From Fasciolopsis buskii (Eukaryota; Platyhelminthes; Trematoda; Plagiorchiida; Fasciolidae), in contig LUCM01004654.1 of assembly GCA_008360955.1 (NCBI GenBank), positions 59,280 through 123,279 of the forward strand: a stretch of DNA of 64,000 nt, in the 5' to 3' direction. Below are positions 10,969 through 23,240 of this stretch, piece by piece; position 1 is the stretch's first letter, and every line of letters begins with the position of its first letter. The position numbers and the translations under genes were made by a program. Below the pieces are notes generated by a model. The model was not told where the DNA came from and did no database searches. It saw only the letters and a list, made by a program, of their open reading frames with translations.

Positions 10969-12785
10969 GTTCACTGCTAGTTTATTCCACTTGACTTTCT
11001 ATTCCGCTGTTCCGTTTTCGGATAGATTTCAATTTCGGATCATCGGACAATTTCCACCACTTGTCTACCATCAATTTGTTGTCAGAATAATGGATTCTAA
11101 GTTTGGCTCAAACTATAAGGAGATCCGTGCCACGAAGCTTTCATGCATGCTTTGCTACATCTGCTAGATTTCAGCTGGACATTTGCGAACAGATCTCTCT
11201 CTCTCTCTCTCTTTCTCTGGTTTATTTACACAGAATGACAAGATGAATTGAAGTCAGGTATTCTTACAAAACACGACAATCAAAGAAGAAGAAGAAGATG
11301 CGCTCTCGTCCAGATCTATGTACTCGTATCTGGCCTATGACAGCATCCATCAGTTGCCCGTTACCTGGTTCCTGAAATTTTCCTTCCATTGATAAAGGAA
11401 AAAAAGATTAAAAGATTAAATTCGAAGGCCTTTTTTCCACTTCATCATAGCCAACTCGTTCTTCGTTTCACATTACAAATATTCGTGTAGGAAAATTTCT
11501 ACATCCGTGTGGATGAATATCGTCTGGTAGGTGATTTGACAGATGACGTGACCAACGATGGACGCGCATATCGGGAAATAGCGAAGACTTGGCGAGTATT
11601 CGGTAGTCGAGATGCTTTTAGTTGGCAAAGCCACGATCGACCGTCGAACGAAGAACTACGGAAATGGCACCGGATCATGTAAAACTAGTCCAAGGTCAGG
11701 TGTGACTGCCAAAATCAGCTAACCGTCAGATGACTTGGCGAAATTTGGAAAACGTTTTGGTCATATGAGAATATATGACCAGTGTACAATGAATGAATCT
11801 AGGCAACCAAATGATCTGTGACTAATGTATTTGAGGTTCATCATATTGCAAGGCGATAAAGCACGTTATCGTTTTGAACAAATATCAGTTGAATCGTTTC
11901 TCATTTTCACATCATATAATTCATTCAAGTTCTTATTTTTATAGTTCGGAGTGAAACTGATAAGCTGATCGAAATAGTCTTTTTTAATTATTAATCGATG
12001 TATCACTGGAAAATCGATAGGAGATTGCATTATTAGCTTTTCGAATAATCCCACAGAGCACAGTCAGAAACAGCACAGTTTGACGAACAATTAGGTTATG
12101 AAGACTGATGAAGCCCCGAGTTTTATCCATAGCTGAGACCGTATGGATCCGTCTCTAAGATCCGCCGTTTTGCGCCCAAAAACAGAATTGCATATGTAAT
12201 GTTATGTATTGGCAAGATTACGAATAACTGAAAACGAGCTTGTTCGTCACATACTGTGTAGTTTCTCAATTGCACTATTAGTTTTACGAGAACAAATCTG
12301 TTTCATTTTTTTAAAACTCATTTCGTGTGAATGTATTTACAAAACAAGTGTAGAATAGTTATCACTGATCGTCGTAACCATTTTGCTTTTGGGTTCATTT
12401 TTTGTGTGTTCGCAGTTGGGCCAGAACACGATGAAGTTTGTCGAGAACACGAATCTACGTAAACCGGGTCCAGAAACTAGGCGGCTGGTCAAATACAAAC
12501 ACGAGAGATTCTAATCGAGTCTCGGGGATAGAACGAAAAAAGCAAAAGCTGTGTAGAGAATCTGTGAACAACACACAGGACTGATTTGGCACTCGCTTCG
12601 GTGGGAATGGATGCTTCTGTATCGTGTATTTGGTGTTTTGTCGTAATGGATTCGGTTGCGTAAGTGTTCATTCGGGCTGATCTGCTTATCGGCCTTATTT
12701 TGTCCGGTCTATTTCAGACTGTGTTGCGCACGTGTGAATCCAAGCGAACAGTACGGTGTGTTAGTAGTAAGAGGTAGAATGTTTT
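10969..12785. other. no supported gene; CT repeat
   Basis: Contains a CT run at 11192-11214 and a short GAA run near 11287. No open frame exceeds 65 codons, and I see no transposon relic. Confidence 0.55.
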
Positions 12786-12985
12786 CATGAAATAATTCAC
12801 CATATGATATTATCGCTCAAATCACCATTAAGAACCCATGGAAGCACTATACAGCTGTTTCATCCAGCTTGTTAGGAATCATGAGCAGTGCTTATCCACC
12901 GCGCACCCAAACTGGGACGCGAACCCGGGACGAACGAATCTGAGTCGAACGTCTTAGCCATTACGCTACCGGGCAAGCTCTGAAC
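12786..12985 (-). mobile_element. tRNA-derived SINE, family 2, near complete
   Basis: Read on minus, the element starts with a tRNA-like head with box A (TAGCGTAATGGCTAAGACG) and box B (GGTTCGCGTCC, plus-strand 12914-12924). A body through GCACTGCTCATGATTCCTAAC and GAAACAGCTGT follows, ending ATGGTGAATTATTTCATG. The body recurs without a head at 43352-43455, and a diverged plus-strand copy lies at 29095-29235. Its body and tail differ from family 1, so it is a separate SINE family. It is non-coding. Confidence 0.7.
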
Positions 12986-13140
12986 GGTTCGTTCAACTTC
13001 AGCACTCGATGTGGCACCTATCCGCCGCTGATTTGCACGGTCACTGGCTGCTAGTGCACAGTAATCGACCCCTACTGACAGACGACTTCTCTGCAGGTAA
13101 CCTTAGTACGACGAATAGCACTGTCCCGCATAAAATGTTT

Positions 13141-13312
13141 CATTTACTTTCTTTCTTTGATTTCCTTTATTCACAAGACGACAGTGTGAATTATTTTTGA
13201 GAAGAGCGGTGCTGATTAAATGACGGCTGCCAGGTGGGAAAGTGGACCGGCCCCATGGGGGAGAACTCAAATCCGCGACAAACCCTCGTGCAAATGCCAC
13301 AAATTTGTCCAA
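13141..13312 (-). mobile_element. SINE family 1, degraded copy
   Basis: Follows the family-1 order in reverse: a TTTCCTTTATT tail region, a GGCTGCCAGGTGGG body block, and a head region with a mutated box B (AACTCAAATCC). Identity is much lower than in the copy at 13540, so this is an older insertion. Confidence 0.6.
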
Positions 13313-13539
13313 CAGTCCAATGCTGGTCAGTCCGTGCTGATAAACCAGTTCAGACTGAGCAGAATGACAGTTGGTAGTACAAACGATTATCAGTCATCTT
13401 CGATGTTAGGTGAGTCAAGATAATCAGAACGATGTGAATGCGGAACAGAACGAAAATTTGTAATCTTTCTCCCCAAAACAGACATACACAGGCACTCATC
13501 TTGATTGTTTCCACACGGTTGAACTGCGTGCCTCACGAG

Positions 13540-13717
13540 TGGTGGCCAAGCGGGTAAGGAGGCGGCGTTTGGACCTGAAGGTCGCGGGTTCGAATCCTCC
13601 CACCGTCGGCCAACTTCCCCACCTGGCAGACCTCGGCTGGCCGCGGCCCCCTTCCTGAAAATTGATGTACATTGCTGTGTCATTAATGAAGGAAGTAAAA
13701 GATAAAAGATAAAAGAT
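13540..13717 (+). mobile_element. SINE family 1, best-preserved copy
   Basis: Full-length copy. Head: box A GGTGGCCAAGCGGGTAAGG and box B GGTTCGAATCC (13587-13597). Body: CACCTGGCAGACC and GGCCGCGGCCCCCTTCC. Tail: TTAATGAAGGAAGTAAAAG with two or three AAAGATAAAAGAT units. The head resembles a leucine- or serine-type tRNA but lacks full acceptor-stem pairing. The clean tail repeats make it the best consensus source for the family in this window. The minus-strand ORF of about 155 codons across it is an artefact. Confidence 0.85.
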
Positions 13718-15014
13718 TCACGGGGTCTGCGAATAGAGGTTACCGGCAAAAAAGGGGATACAAACGGAAAAGATAAATTGAGTTGAGCCCATCTAAAGTT
13801 CAGGCGAAAGACTGGGGAAAATAATGTCGCAAGCCTCGTCAAAGGAGTCCTTAACAAAGGTTGCCGGAAGATGAAGCGACCGATCTGGGTGGTCTAAGAA
13901 ACCGCGGGTAGATGAGCACCACTTGCACTTCATTCTCCAAGTGCTTTTGTGACCATCTGAAATCTAGATGCGCTGAATTCATCTGATCTCGTCCGTCTGT
14001 ATATCCATCCCCGTGGGCTCGTGAATGGTTGCGATGAGCACAGATCACCTTAGCTCATTTGTCTCCCCAAGTGAAAATCAACGTCATCATATGTGAAATT
14101 CAACCAGATCTTGAATCATTCAAATATCTCAGAGTCGAATATGCGTCTTCCAGCTAGCACACGAGGATGCGACCCAGACTGAACCGTGGACTGTCGAATC
14201 ATTTTGCTACAAACAAGCAAATCAGCTGTTGGGCATATTTGCATGGGGTGAGAGATTAGGACTTTTCGTTTTGTCCCAGTTACAGACCATTTCCCTTCCC
14301 TTTACACAACCTATACGTAGTACGAGGAGCCTTGGGGTCTACGGTTCACGACGGTATTCCAGACTATGCGTCTTAGTTACCGAAATGCCAATCTACGCGC
14401 CCCTAGTAAATTCACACATTCAGAGTCGTGCGGCCTGAATAAATTACAAATTCATAACGCGGTTGATACCGTTTGGTGTAAAGCGTAGCATCGTGATGAA
14501 CTTTTACCGTTATCCTCGACCGTTGTCACAATGTCTAACTCGATAATCACGCCCCCCATACACACACACACACACGCGTGCGCGCAACCTGGCCGTCATA
14601 CTCACACAATTGTTGGACTCAATAAGATGTACTCTAGATGAACTTTATCAATTAACTTTCCCAATGATGTACAGTCGAACGATACCAATTGAAATAATAT
14701 TTGAAGAAATTTGGATTTGAAAACAAATGGTAAATATAAAATGTGTGAGGTCTCTCGAATGATTTGACATGTGGTACACCGCAACGCTTGCCTCGGTCAC
14801 GTTCTCTCTATGCATACACATATAAATACGTGCACCCACCCACACACACACACACACATACATACATACAAACATGCACGAACTCATTATATTCCGAAGA
14901 CCACCTGTGCTAGGCAGAAAAAATAAACAATGTCCCAGAAATCAGATTTTGTTTCTGGTGTTTTTCTTTCACGATTGTGTTGAATTCGACTTTTTTGCGT
15001 ACTCTACAACAAAC
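13718..15014. other. no firmly supported gene; possible LINE scrap and CA repeats
   Basis: Around 14088-14150 one plus frame contains LESFKYLRVEYASS, which loosely resembles the FKYLG thumb motif of LINE reverse transcriptases but is too short to call. CA runs lie near 14562-14575 and 14842-14872. Other frames show nothing. Confidence 0.4.
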
Positions 15015-15023
15015 GGTGTGTTT

Positions 15024-15061
<38 letters not shown>
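15015..15061. repeat. (GT)n microsatellite
   Basis: About 22 GT units with early TTTG interruptions. Confidence 0.9.
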
Positions 15062-15289
15062 ACGTTTTATCCCATTTCAGACAATGTGCGAGAACAAATC
15101 GCAATTGGAATTGAATTCTGCGTCATAGGATTTATTGGTTTTAAGACACCAGCTATGGTATATCCACTCGCGTGCATGTATTCAAATTAGAAATCCTTCA
15201 AGTGTGATTGTCTCTAGACCAAAAGCTATCGTACTCATGCTTCCAATACTGATGAAACAACCATGTATCTCATTTTCAGTAATGGACGA

Positions 15290-15390
15290 TGCAGCCGACC
15301 GAAGGATGCCAATTGTGGAAGCATTCGAGCTCGAGATATTCAGACTGAAACGTCAAGATGCTAACCACTTGATCATCCCCGCCCAAGCCT
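15290..15390 (-). mobile_element. tRNA-like SINE head, degenerate
   Basis: On minus, TGATCAAGTGGTTAGCATC (box-A-like) is followed about 35 bases later by GAGCTCGAATGC (box-B-like). The spacing suits a SINE head. No body or tail of family 1 or 2 follows, so the family assignment is open. Confidence 0.35.
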
Positions 15391-15419
15391 GGCTGATTTC
15401 ATGTCGAATCAATGTGACA

Positions 15420-15465
15420 ATTGTATTGTATTGTATTGTATTGTATTGTATTGTTTTGTATTGCG
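15420..15465. repeat. (ATTGT)n pentanucleotide microsatellite
   Basis: Seven perfect or near-perfect ATTGT units, the only pentanucleotide array in the window, with one TTGTT variant near its end. Confidence 0.9.
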
Positions 15466-18167
15466 GACTTTGGCGTACAATCAATAATGTCACATTTCAG
15501 TCAAAATATGTGAGGTTAAAAGTGAAAGAGGGGAGAATTACACTCATTACCTCGCAAAAAATGCTTTAAAAAGCTGTCGAGAAATAATCTTGGCACATTA
15601 TGATTAGTTACTCAGGAATTCCGCTGAAACCCGGTCATGGTTTGTCAAAATTCATGCTACTTATGGGATAGTGAGGTTCCTGTAGCAATTGATCATGTAG
15701 TGTGCATAGAAAGAAAAGCGAATCGTGATAAAGTATGAGAACGGCACTTTGAAAGATCGTTGTGCCGAGGATGTATGGGATCAGAAAGAATTTTGTGATC
15801 AAATTCCTCGCATGCTGATAAGTGTTGATCACATAGATTCAGGGTCAATTTAGTTAGTGGTATGAAAGACACATGGCTAATAATTGATAGTCCTCGGCGA
15901 ACAATTTCGAAGTGTTTTCTAAGTAAGCCTGGGAAAATAACAGAAGAACAATATAGAAGGATTGGAAGAACACATTAGCATACAAATCGGGAGATGGTGC
16001 TTTGTTTCACCTTGCAGTGTCGAAGATTCCTGATTTGAAATGACAATCAAAATTCCGATAAGCAAAGGCTACCAGAAGGAAGCTCTTTTTAAGGTTAAAT
16101 TCTACAGATTCTTATTGCATGAGTGCATCAGTTTCAAGTCGAACCTAATTCGAAATTAGACATGTCCAACTTGAAGATTTAGAGTTTCAACCCAACCTCG
16201 AGCAAAACGACAAATCCTTTTATCCCCGTCCTCATGGCGATTATACCGCAGTGCATGTCGTTTTGCACACAGGAAGTCACGTCCAGGTCACGGTTGCGGA
16301 TGGCTAAAATGACCCATTGTGGACCGACTGAAACCCATCAGCTCACGATTCCACGTGGGTGATTTTGACCATTTGATAACCACGGGGAAAGGTATACTGG
16401 TAGAAATATGATTACGGAAATCAAGTTCAAAAGATTTTCTCGAGATTGTAGAAGAACGAAGTGACGTTCAACTGTGCCGGAACAGCAGAATTTGAATTCT
16501 CATCCACTTAATAAAACAAACTTAGACCAAACTATTTAGGCTGGACTGAGACGCATCAGGTGGTCTTCATATTCGGTCTGGACACACACAATTACACACA
16601 CACACACCAGCAGAAGCTGTCGTAGCTTCAAGTAGGGCACGTGTGACGAGAGGCACCGCACCGTCGCTATGTTCGGATCGAGAGAATATTATTGCTACGG
16701 TTACTCTATGGTTTCTAATAATGTTATTTTTAGAACTGCTTTATGTAAATACGTAAAACGGAACTGATAAATCCTACGAAAAAAGCACGACAATCTTAGA
16801 TACCCTAGCTGACATTTAGTAGATTCATGATTGGTATGCAGTGGATGACAAGAAATGTGGGAATACTTGCATCGTGCACTACTAAAAATAGTAACCGTTA
16901 AATATATGCTGACACTCTAGAAACGAAGTACAGATAGGTTGTCCATTGCTGTTCGATTGAAAGGGGGGAGTGAGATGTGCAACATATCTGACCGAGCACT
17001 CTAATTCCGATAAGAAAGTTGACTTTTCCCATGAGCATTTGTGTATCTCGACGGTGTATCTCGGATTCCGGATTGCAAACACTTGCAAAAAGTGCATCTA
17101 AAGGCCATCAAGTGAAGACAGCCGATTTTCATTTTTTCGGCATACACAAATATTGCGCACGTATCCGTTACCTCCTAGTTGGGGAAAGTATTTCGCCCGA
17201 CCAAACTGTCATTTTCCCCCAACTGTTTCATCCCACTCACCATCCCTTCGGCGCCAATCGAATTTTCCCCCCCATCTAAGGAATATATTTTAAAAACGTG
17301 AAACTTACCAAATATCAGAGGATAATCCAGAAAGTGAAATTGTTCACAATTTTCTGCGTGAAATTCAACAGAAATTGAAGCGAAATTTGTTACCACGTGA
17401 CGTTTGGAATATCAAATAGTTGGTACATGGGTAAACGTGATTCTTGAGACTATTACCGGCATTAAATCAGCAAATGTATCGCAAAGATGATCACGCAATG
17501 GATCCTTAGGAGAAGACGAGATCCTTCAAACAACTAATTCACCAAGTTGGTTAACCATTGTTGCCTGACCAGTTTGTGGAACACATGGTAACTGCACAAC
17601 AAAGATTGACACTGGATTGTGAACAAATCACGTGACAAGTGGACAAAACATTTGCGAAGAAAAGTATCACGTGTGTTTGATAACTTTTTGTGTATTCGTT
17701 AATACTTAAACCAAGAGATTAATCTTCGTACTAAAAAAAATCAAACATTCCCGTACGTCCCTGCAATCTGGCAATGGAATAACACATGCAAAGAGACTTA
17801 TACTAGAATCAATCCCGTTAGTTAAAAGTTTATGCAACCATTCTGTGTGATTTCTGAGCGAAAGCAACTCTTAGTTTGTTGGACTAGTCATCGTTGACTG
17901 AAGCAAGCGGTCGGATAGAAGCAGAGTAAGAATGTGTATTGTGGAGACAAATTCTGTCTCTTTTTGCCCGGTTTTTTAATACACTGTCGAGTTGAAATAA
18001 GGGCGTGGAACACCAGATCGATTTCAGTCAGTATCGTGCATCAACCGGTCGCTGGTTCAACAACCCCCTGTCGCTGATGTATACATTTGATTTGTACTTG
18101 TCAATACCTGTCACATCGATTCTCAGCATGGTTTCCGTTCTGTCCCACAAGCAGTCAGTTTGTACAA
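15466..18167. other. no supported gene
   Basis: Open frames are all below 90 codons without motifs. One plus frame at 18005-18190 runs into the SINE at 18168 and is not recognised. A short CA run lies near 16586-16607. Confidence 0.5.
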
Positions 18168-18334
18168 TCTTTTATCCATTACTTCCTTAATTAATGAAAT
18201 ATCAATGTACATCATTTTTCAGGAACCAGGCCAAGGGTAACAGAGAACTTCCAATTAGGGGAAGTTGACCGGCGGTACGAGGATTTGAACCCGTGACCAT
18301 CACCGACCAAACGCCACGACCTTATCCGTTTGTT
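18168..18334 (-). mobile_element. SINE family 1 copy
   Basis: Reverse-oriented copy with tail TCTTTTATCCATTACTTCC, body GGGGAAGTTGACCGGCGGT, box B complement GGATTTGAACCC and box A complement CCTTATCCGTTTG. The first bases of the head are missing or mutated. Confidence 0.75.
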
Positions 18335-18779
18335 GGGGATAGTTGCAAACCGAACAGGTCGAACTGAAATGCGCAAGCTAACACGTTAGTTTGAGCACAT
18401 ATACCGTCAAACTGGATCCTAGGAACGGTTGCTATAAAACTAACAGGACTTGGACCCGTGCTTTCTTTGGTACACTGTTTGCTAGTTGACTTCACCTCCA
18501 TCTACTCGTTCCTGTCATATCCCAATTCGCGTTTCCCGTTTGTGCTCATCCAATGCAGTCCCATTTACAATTTGGACGAGAACATGATTCGTACTTGGAT
18601 TCACATTGATAAAATCTCAACGAGTCTGTAAACTAGTCATGAAAAAATGTTCCTCGGCAATAGTCAAACAACAAATGTTTTCCGAAACGCCGGTATTGGG
18701 CAGTAAGCTTGCACATAGCAGGTTTGACGGCGTCCAGATTATCCTGCTCAAAACAGCGCCTAATAAATGGTGAATTATT
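18335..18779. other. no supported gene
   Basis: Non-coding spacer. The bases near 18767 (TGGTGAATTATTT) match the end of SINE family 2, perhaps a scrap of one. Confidence 0.45.
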
Positions 18780-19110
18780 TACCATATATATACATATATA
18801 TACCATCAGAAAGTAATTTGTAGCGTCCGGAGTGTGCATGGAAGAATCTTCTCTAACGAATCAAAATTGTGGTTCTTCTGTGAACTCTCCAACGAGGAGC
18901 TTCCATGCATGGACACTCCTGTTGCTACAAGTTAAATTCTGGTGAGATACCAATTCGAAGTTTACAAGTATAAGGATGTTTGGACAAGAGAGTGCCGGAT
19001 ACATATACCTGACAAGCGACAACGACTACGAAACTGGTCGTATACTCCCGGGCAAATTTTGTCCACTCGTCCGGATACTACTTACAATTTATATATATGT
19101 ATATATACAC
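18780..19110 (-). mobile_element. foldback-type element bounded by AT repeats, copy 1
   Basis: An AT-rich repeat bounds each side (about 18781-18802 and 19089-19107). Between them lie an imperfect inverted repeat (left arm from 18818, right arm ending near 18930, about 35 bp each) and a module which, read on minus, contains ACAAAATTTGCCCGGGAG and CTCTCTTGTCCAAACATCC. The same module, in the same order relative to a hairpin, is at 40900-41290. The arms here are shorter and more diverged. It has no coding capacity, so I infer a non-autonomous element (MITE or foldback class) mobilised in trans. Ending in AT repeats would suit insertion into TA-rich targets. Confidence 0.6.
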
Positions 19111-20306
19111 CCTTTGTTTCTTTTCACTTGACACTGTTCACCAAGATCACCCTCTCGAAAACGGCCAATAGAAATGCGAGGTTCATACCACTGCGCAATT
19201 GAATTGACCCGATCGAACTCATACTTAATTGCGTCGTTGTCCGTGCTAACGTGAAATAGCGCACTGAAAGACAGAATATTTGGAGCAAATCAAATGAATC
19301 TAATTTCCTCCGGCGAGCAATTATAATGCCAATAAGAAATGTGGTTTCACAAAACTAGTCCAATCTATCGTTCAACAAGAAGATAACGAAACACTTGTAG
19401 TGAGTAAAAATCTTTTCGCCTCACGGCTAACGAGACGTGGATAAACACGAATCGAAGATGTGTAACATGCACAATTCTCGGTTTTTCATCAATTCATTTG
19501 CACATCTCCTTTCCCACAAGAGAACAAGGCAGGTGTGGGGATGATGGTATAACAAGTCAGGATTAGGCCGATCAACTAGAAAAAAGATACGTGCGGAACC
19601 CAACGAGATAGTGGATTCAGTTTGATTGAAATAACGTTCTTTGTCCATGCAAACAGGGAACAAGAGTTTGTGAGTGCATGCCAGTGAAAAAAATAACCAT
19701 TTTTGATCACCGTACTTCGGTTGCGTTCATTTGCAATGTTCGCAAACTTTGCAAATTGAACTAGTGTATGGAAGAAGGCGATTGTGGCAAGTGGAGATGG
19801 ACAGAGCGATTGATTCCCCCGGTTCAACTAACGAATAGTGACTACGCGAAAACTTTCTCCAACAGAAGAAGGCCGGGTTTTTTTCCCACAGAAACTCAAA
19901 GTGGCCGAAATTGAGTTAGACAACACGACATGCCCAGGCAAGAGCTTCCGTTTAAGTCGTCATTCGGGCTAGTCCAAATGACTGAAGGCATGTGTTCAGC
20001 ACCAGACAAATCGAACTGGGAATGTTCATTCAGTCGGAACATTGAACTTATATGACACTGGGCGGGAAAAGAACGACGTACTCGATCAGACAATATCTGG
20101 GAAAGATAACTTGTTCCGCTGTGCAATAAACGAATGCATCATCCACTGGCGTTCTTCCTAACCTATCGCATCAATTCAGTCCGCATGTCCATTTACACAG
20201 GTCTTATCCAGGGGGTCACCGTGCGATTGCGCAGCAAGCTGGAACAGTTGTCCAGCAAGTGGAAGATACCGACTCGATGGCAGTTGGCTATTTGATCTAA
20301 GCTGCT
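19111..20306. other. no supported gene
   Basis: Overlapping minus-strand frames of 76-83 codons show no motif. I see no transposon relic. Confidence 0.5.
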
Positions 20307-20314
20307 CATAAAAG
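20307..20314 (+). promoter_or_regulatory. possible TATA-like element
   Basis: CATAAAAG lies about 90 bases upstream of the ATG at 20401. The spacing is compatible with a core promoter for the candidate secreted protein, but the motif is short and AT-rich DNA contains many such words. Confidence 0.15.
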
Positions 20315-20400
20315 TCAACAACGTTGTGTCCAGTGTTTCAATTTGTTACCGTGCAACTTGCCCTCATCGAACGGAACAAAATCCGCATTCGTGCTATTGA

Positions 20401-20583
20401 ATGAACATCACTATCTTCAGTCTGGTTATCATATTCCTCAATCCGATCCTTATGGTAGTATGTACACGAACGAAAACACAGAACTTGGGAACGTACAACC
20501 GGTTTCACGGTTACTGCCAACCATCAGACAGGTGTGCCCTGTGCTCTGGTGTGAATCGTTCCGCATGTTTGAACATTTCTATT
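20401..20583 (+). CDS. candidate first exon, secreted cysteine-rich protein
   Basis: An ATG opens a 61-codon stretch that ends precisely at a consensus GTAAGT donor (20584) on a whole codon. Residues 5-21 form a hydrophobic core (IFSLVIIFLNPILMVV) after a short polar start, as in a signal peptide. The rest is hydrophilic with Cys21, 39, 45, 48 and 56, including a C-x2-C pair, and two N-glycosylation sequons near Asn52 and Asn58. Signal peptide, cysteine spacing, sequons and donor together make this the most gene-like start in the window. I infer a secreted disulfide-rich protein. No family is recognised. It joins in phase to 20921-21036. Confidence 0.4.
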
Positions 20584-20920
20584 GTAAGTTCTCACTGAGA
20601 GTATGAAAGGATCGGAATCCATTTTTGGGATCACAACTGTAATCGCCAATTGTCCCTTATATTATTTATAATATACGTGTATGATATACTTTATATATAT
20701 ATAGTTCTGCTTTGATACTGAGTATATTACAAGCAATGCACTTTTTGGTGCTTTGATGAATGTCATTCGTATTTTGGTGAAATGCTGGACATATGTGACA
20801 GCTTCTCCGAACGAAATATTCAACGTTGAGAAGGCAATATTAAGTTGGTTTATTATTATTTATGCTAGTCGCTTTCTCCTCACGACTCCCGAAGGCTTTC
20901 CGGTCAACAGAAAAAATCAG

Positions 20921-21036
20921 TTGTGCACATTGGTCCATCCCAACCAGTTGAACTGTTCACGTATGAAATACAAGCAATGTTCAGAAAGTGGTTGTCTTGT
21001 GCAATCAACCGTGTTGCCGTATGCTGTTGTGACTAG
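20921..21036 (+). CDS. candidate second exon, cysteine-rich
   Basis: 116 bases between an AATCAG acceptor and an ACTAG|GTAAAA donor. The frame continues in phase from 20401-20583 and carries four more cysteines: LC at its start, then NCS, QCS and GCL, spaced 10, 8 and 5 residues apart. It ends two bases into a codon. The acceptor lacks a strong pyrimidine tract, and upstream alternatives (near 20870 and 20910) would change the phase, so the left edge is the weakest part of the model. The frame hits a stop three bases after the exon, as expected if it must be spliced. The phase matches the exon at 39835. Confidence 0.3.
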
Positions 21037-21211
21037 GTAAAAATTAATTCTGATCGCTGCCTAAAAACTAAAAATACCACCGCACTTGGGTCCGGGATCT
21101 TTCTGTCACTCTCCGGAACCGTGTTCTATTTCTGAATATCACTGGAGAAAATATAGACTATTTACCCGAAAGTAGATCCAATTTCCAGTGAATATGCTTG
21201 AGTACCTTAGC

Positions 21212-21250
<39 letters not shown>

Positions 21251-21375
21251 TTAGTAGTAGTTATTGTTGTTTTAACATTTGTAGTACCGATAGTAGTGTT
21301 ACTAACGGCTGCAACAGTAGTTATAGTAATAGGAGCAGGAGCAATCGTAGTATTCGTAATGGTTACAGTGTAAGC
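21212..21375. repeat. (GTA)n microsatellite with degenerate flank
   Basis: About 13 pure GTA units (21212-21250), then a decaying GTN tract to 21375 like the one at 5926-6380. It keeps long frames open on both strands (poly-threonine on minus), which are artefacts. Confidence 0.9.
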
Positions 21376-23082
21376 AGTGCAAGCAGCGGTGGTGGGTTCG
21401 TTGGTCCAAGAACTTTCACGGATCATAATTCCTCTCTTCCGGCCAAATGACATCACGTCGTTTAAGATCATTTTCTCCGATGATATGAACCAAAACCAGT
21501 TCTGCATGGGAAACCACTGATACGGATGTTGGTAGGATTTTCAAATGAAAATTTTGTTGCCCAAAGAACTCCCACGACTTGTGAGACAAATGCACTCTAG
21601 GCGCTACATGGTTTGCTCACGCATACTGTAGATGAACGATAGAAATAGGTCAGTCTGTTATGTTTAGTGATCCCATCTTTACTGTGCACATTGTCACCTA
21701 ATCATAGGTAATCCGGGAACCAGAATGCTCTAGTTGTATAGACTTCAAGAGAGTGTTAGTTTACACTAGCCATCATCTTTCCTGCTTCGGTTTGAAACAA
21801 AATGAACGATTTTCGTTTGTTCAAGATCAACTGAGTCCGTGCCTTCATAGCAAGATGGCACTTCGAAGTGATTTGACGACATGCCATCTTTTGCTCTCTA
21901 TCGAGCTATACAGAAAATGGATTATTCGAGGCCAAACATGCCAGTAACCTCGACAGTTACATGGCTGGTGGTAAACACGAGTATCGGTATGTCAGTTTTC
22001 AAAAATTCTAGTCCAGTACGCGAGTAAACTGAATTTTCTTGTGTTCAGGAGACAGACTACCAAAGAATACAAAAGGGAGGAGATATTTGCTGACCACAAA
22101 TTCTCTTCCGTGATTCTTATTCCATGACAAAGTCTTGAAAGTTAACTGGACAACTTTCATCCGCCCAAGTTTAGCAACTAAATCCCAATATGGTCTGTTC
22201 CACACATGTCGTGTCTGTTTCGATGTCTAACAACTAGCACAGAATCTATGCTTTTTATCCCGGGCCGGATCAATTAGTTCATCCAATGGCGATCGGTCTG
22301 ATTACCGTGCAGGGTTATTATCTCCATGTTTTCATGCGAAAGAACTTTGGATCAAAAGTTTCTTGTCAAGATCCGGCAAGTTAGACCAATTCCAGCATTT
22401 GTTCAAAATCGTTTCCAATACACTTTTCAATAAGGACTTGTCATGAACTAATCGGAAAACGATACGAACTGCCTTACTGTGATTATAAATCGATACTAAG
22501 ACAAACCCAGATGACACATTTCAAGGCTCCATTCCTCGTACGCAATATGTCTCCAGCTAGTATGTCATGAAAATGGCTCCCAAGCCAGCTGTCCTCGCAG
22601 AAATTTGTAAATCACACGAACGAATAAATCATACGGCCGCAGGTTGATCCTACACCCACTCATTGCCAACGACATTCCGACGGATGCTGTGTTCGTTACC
22701 ATGGTTTGGTTCCATCCAGATCGAGTTTATGATGACGTCTACACGTTCTCATACAACGTGTACAAAATGCCGGTTGAGATTAGAAAATATTAAACTGATT
22801 TTCAATTTGGCGTACTTCTAGCAGATACAAAAAGCCTGGACAACAAATTTGGTTGCGACGAGATTGTCAAGCTACTTGGTCTGGGTGACCCATATCGCAA
22901 GATCAGGAGACTGGCAGTTTGTCCAGGTGTCGACTATGCCAATGATGAAATTTTTCTGCCCCCTTGGGATGATTTTTCCCATAGGTTTTAGTCGTTGGTA
23001 TTGTTGTAGTACGTCAATTCATCGTAAGATGGTTGTAAAGTGGAAACCTTTTTTCTTAGTAGTATGTTTTACATATGGGTGG
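21376..23082. other. no supported gene
   Basis: Open frames below 70 codons without motifs. I see no transposon or RNA gene. Confidence 0.5.
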
Positions 23083-23240
23083 AGAAAAAATTTCCCGGGA
23101 AGCACACGACCGGTTACGCGGTTATTGCCGCGTGCCCAGTACTGTGCTGTCCAACCATTTCTATACTAGTGAGCTTCTTTCTTAGTTTCTCAATAGACTC
23201 TCGTTTGAGTCGTTCAGGGTGTGTATGGATGGTAATTTCA
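23083..23240 (+). repeat. foldback-associated repeat, copy 2 (no hairpin)
   Basis: Shares AAATTTCCCGGGAAGCACAC, CGCGGTTATTGCCGC and CTGTCCAACCAT with the modules at 40900, 53915 and (minus) 19040. Downstream it carries a CTTTCTTAGTTTCTC block shared with the 53915 copy instead of the inverted repeat. So there are at least two forms: hairpin (18.8 and 40.9 kb) and non-hairpin (23.1 and 53.9 kb). Confidence 0.65.

Noticed and set aside
13540..13612. SINE head as a functional tRNA gene
   Set aside because: Box A and B are present but the acceptor stem does not pair and the SINE body follows directly; the same holds for the other heads.
13390..13857. 155-codon minus-strand frame
   Set aside because: Mostly the antisense of the SINE at 13540-13717.
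14088..14150. LINE thumb-like FKYLRVEY segment
   Set aside because: Too short and without flanking RT motifs to be called a LINE.
22635..22658. CCGCAGGTTGATCCT, resembling an rRNA gene end
   Set aside because: The match is only about 15 bases and mixes motifs from both ends of 18S rRNA; flanks are unrelated.
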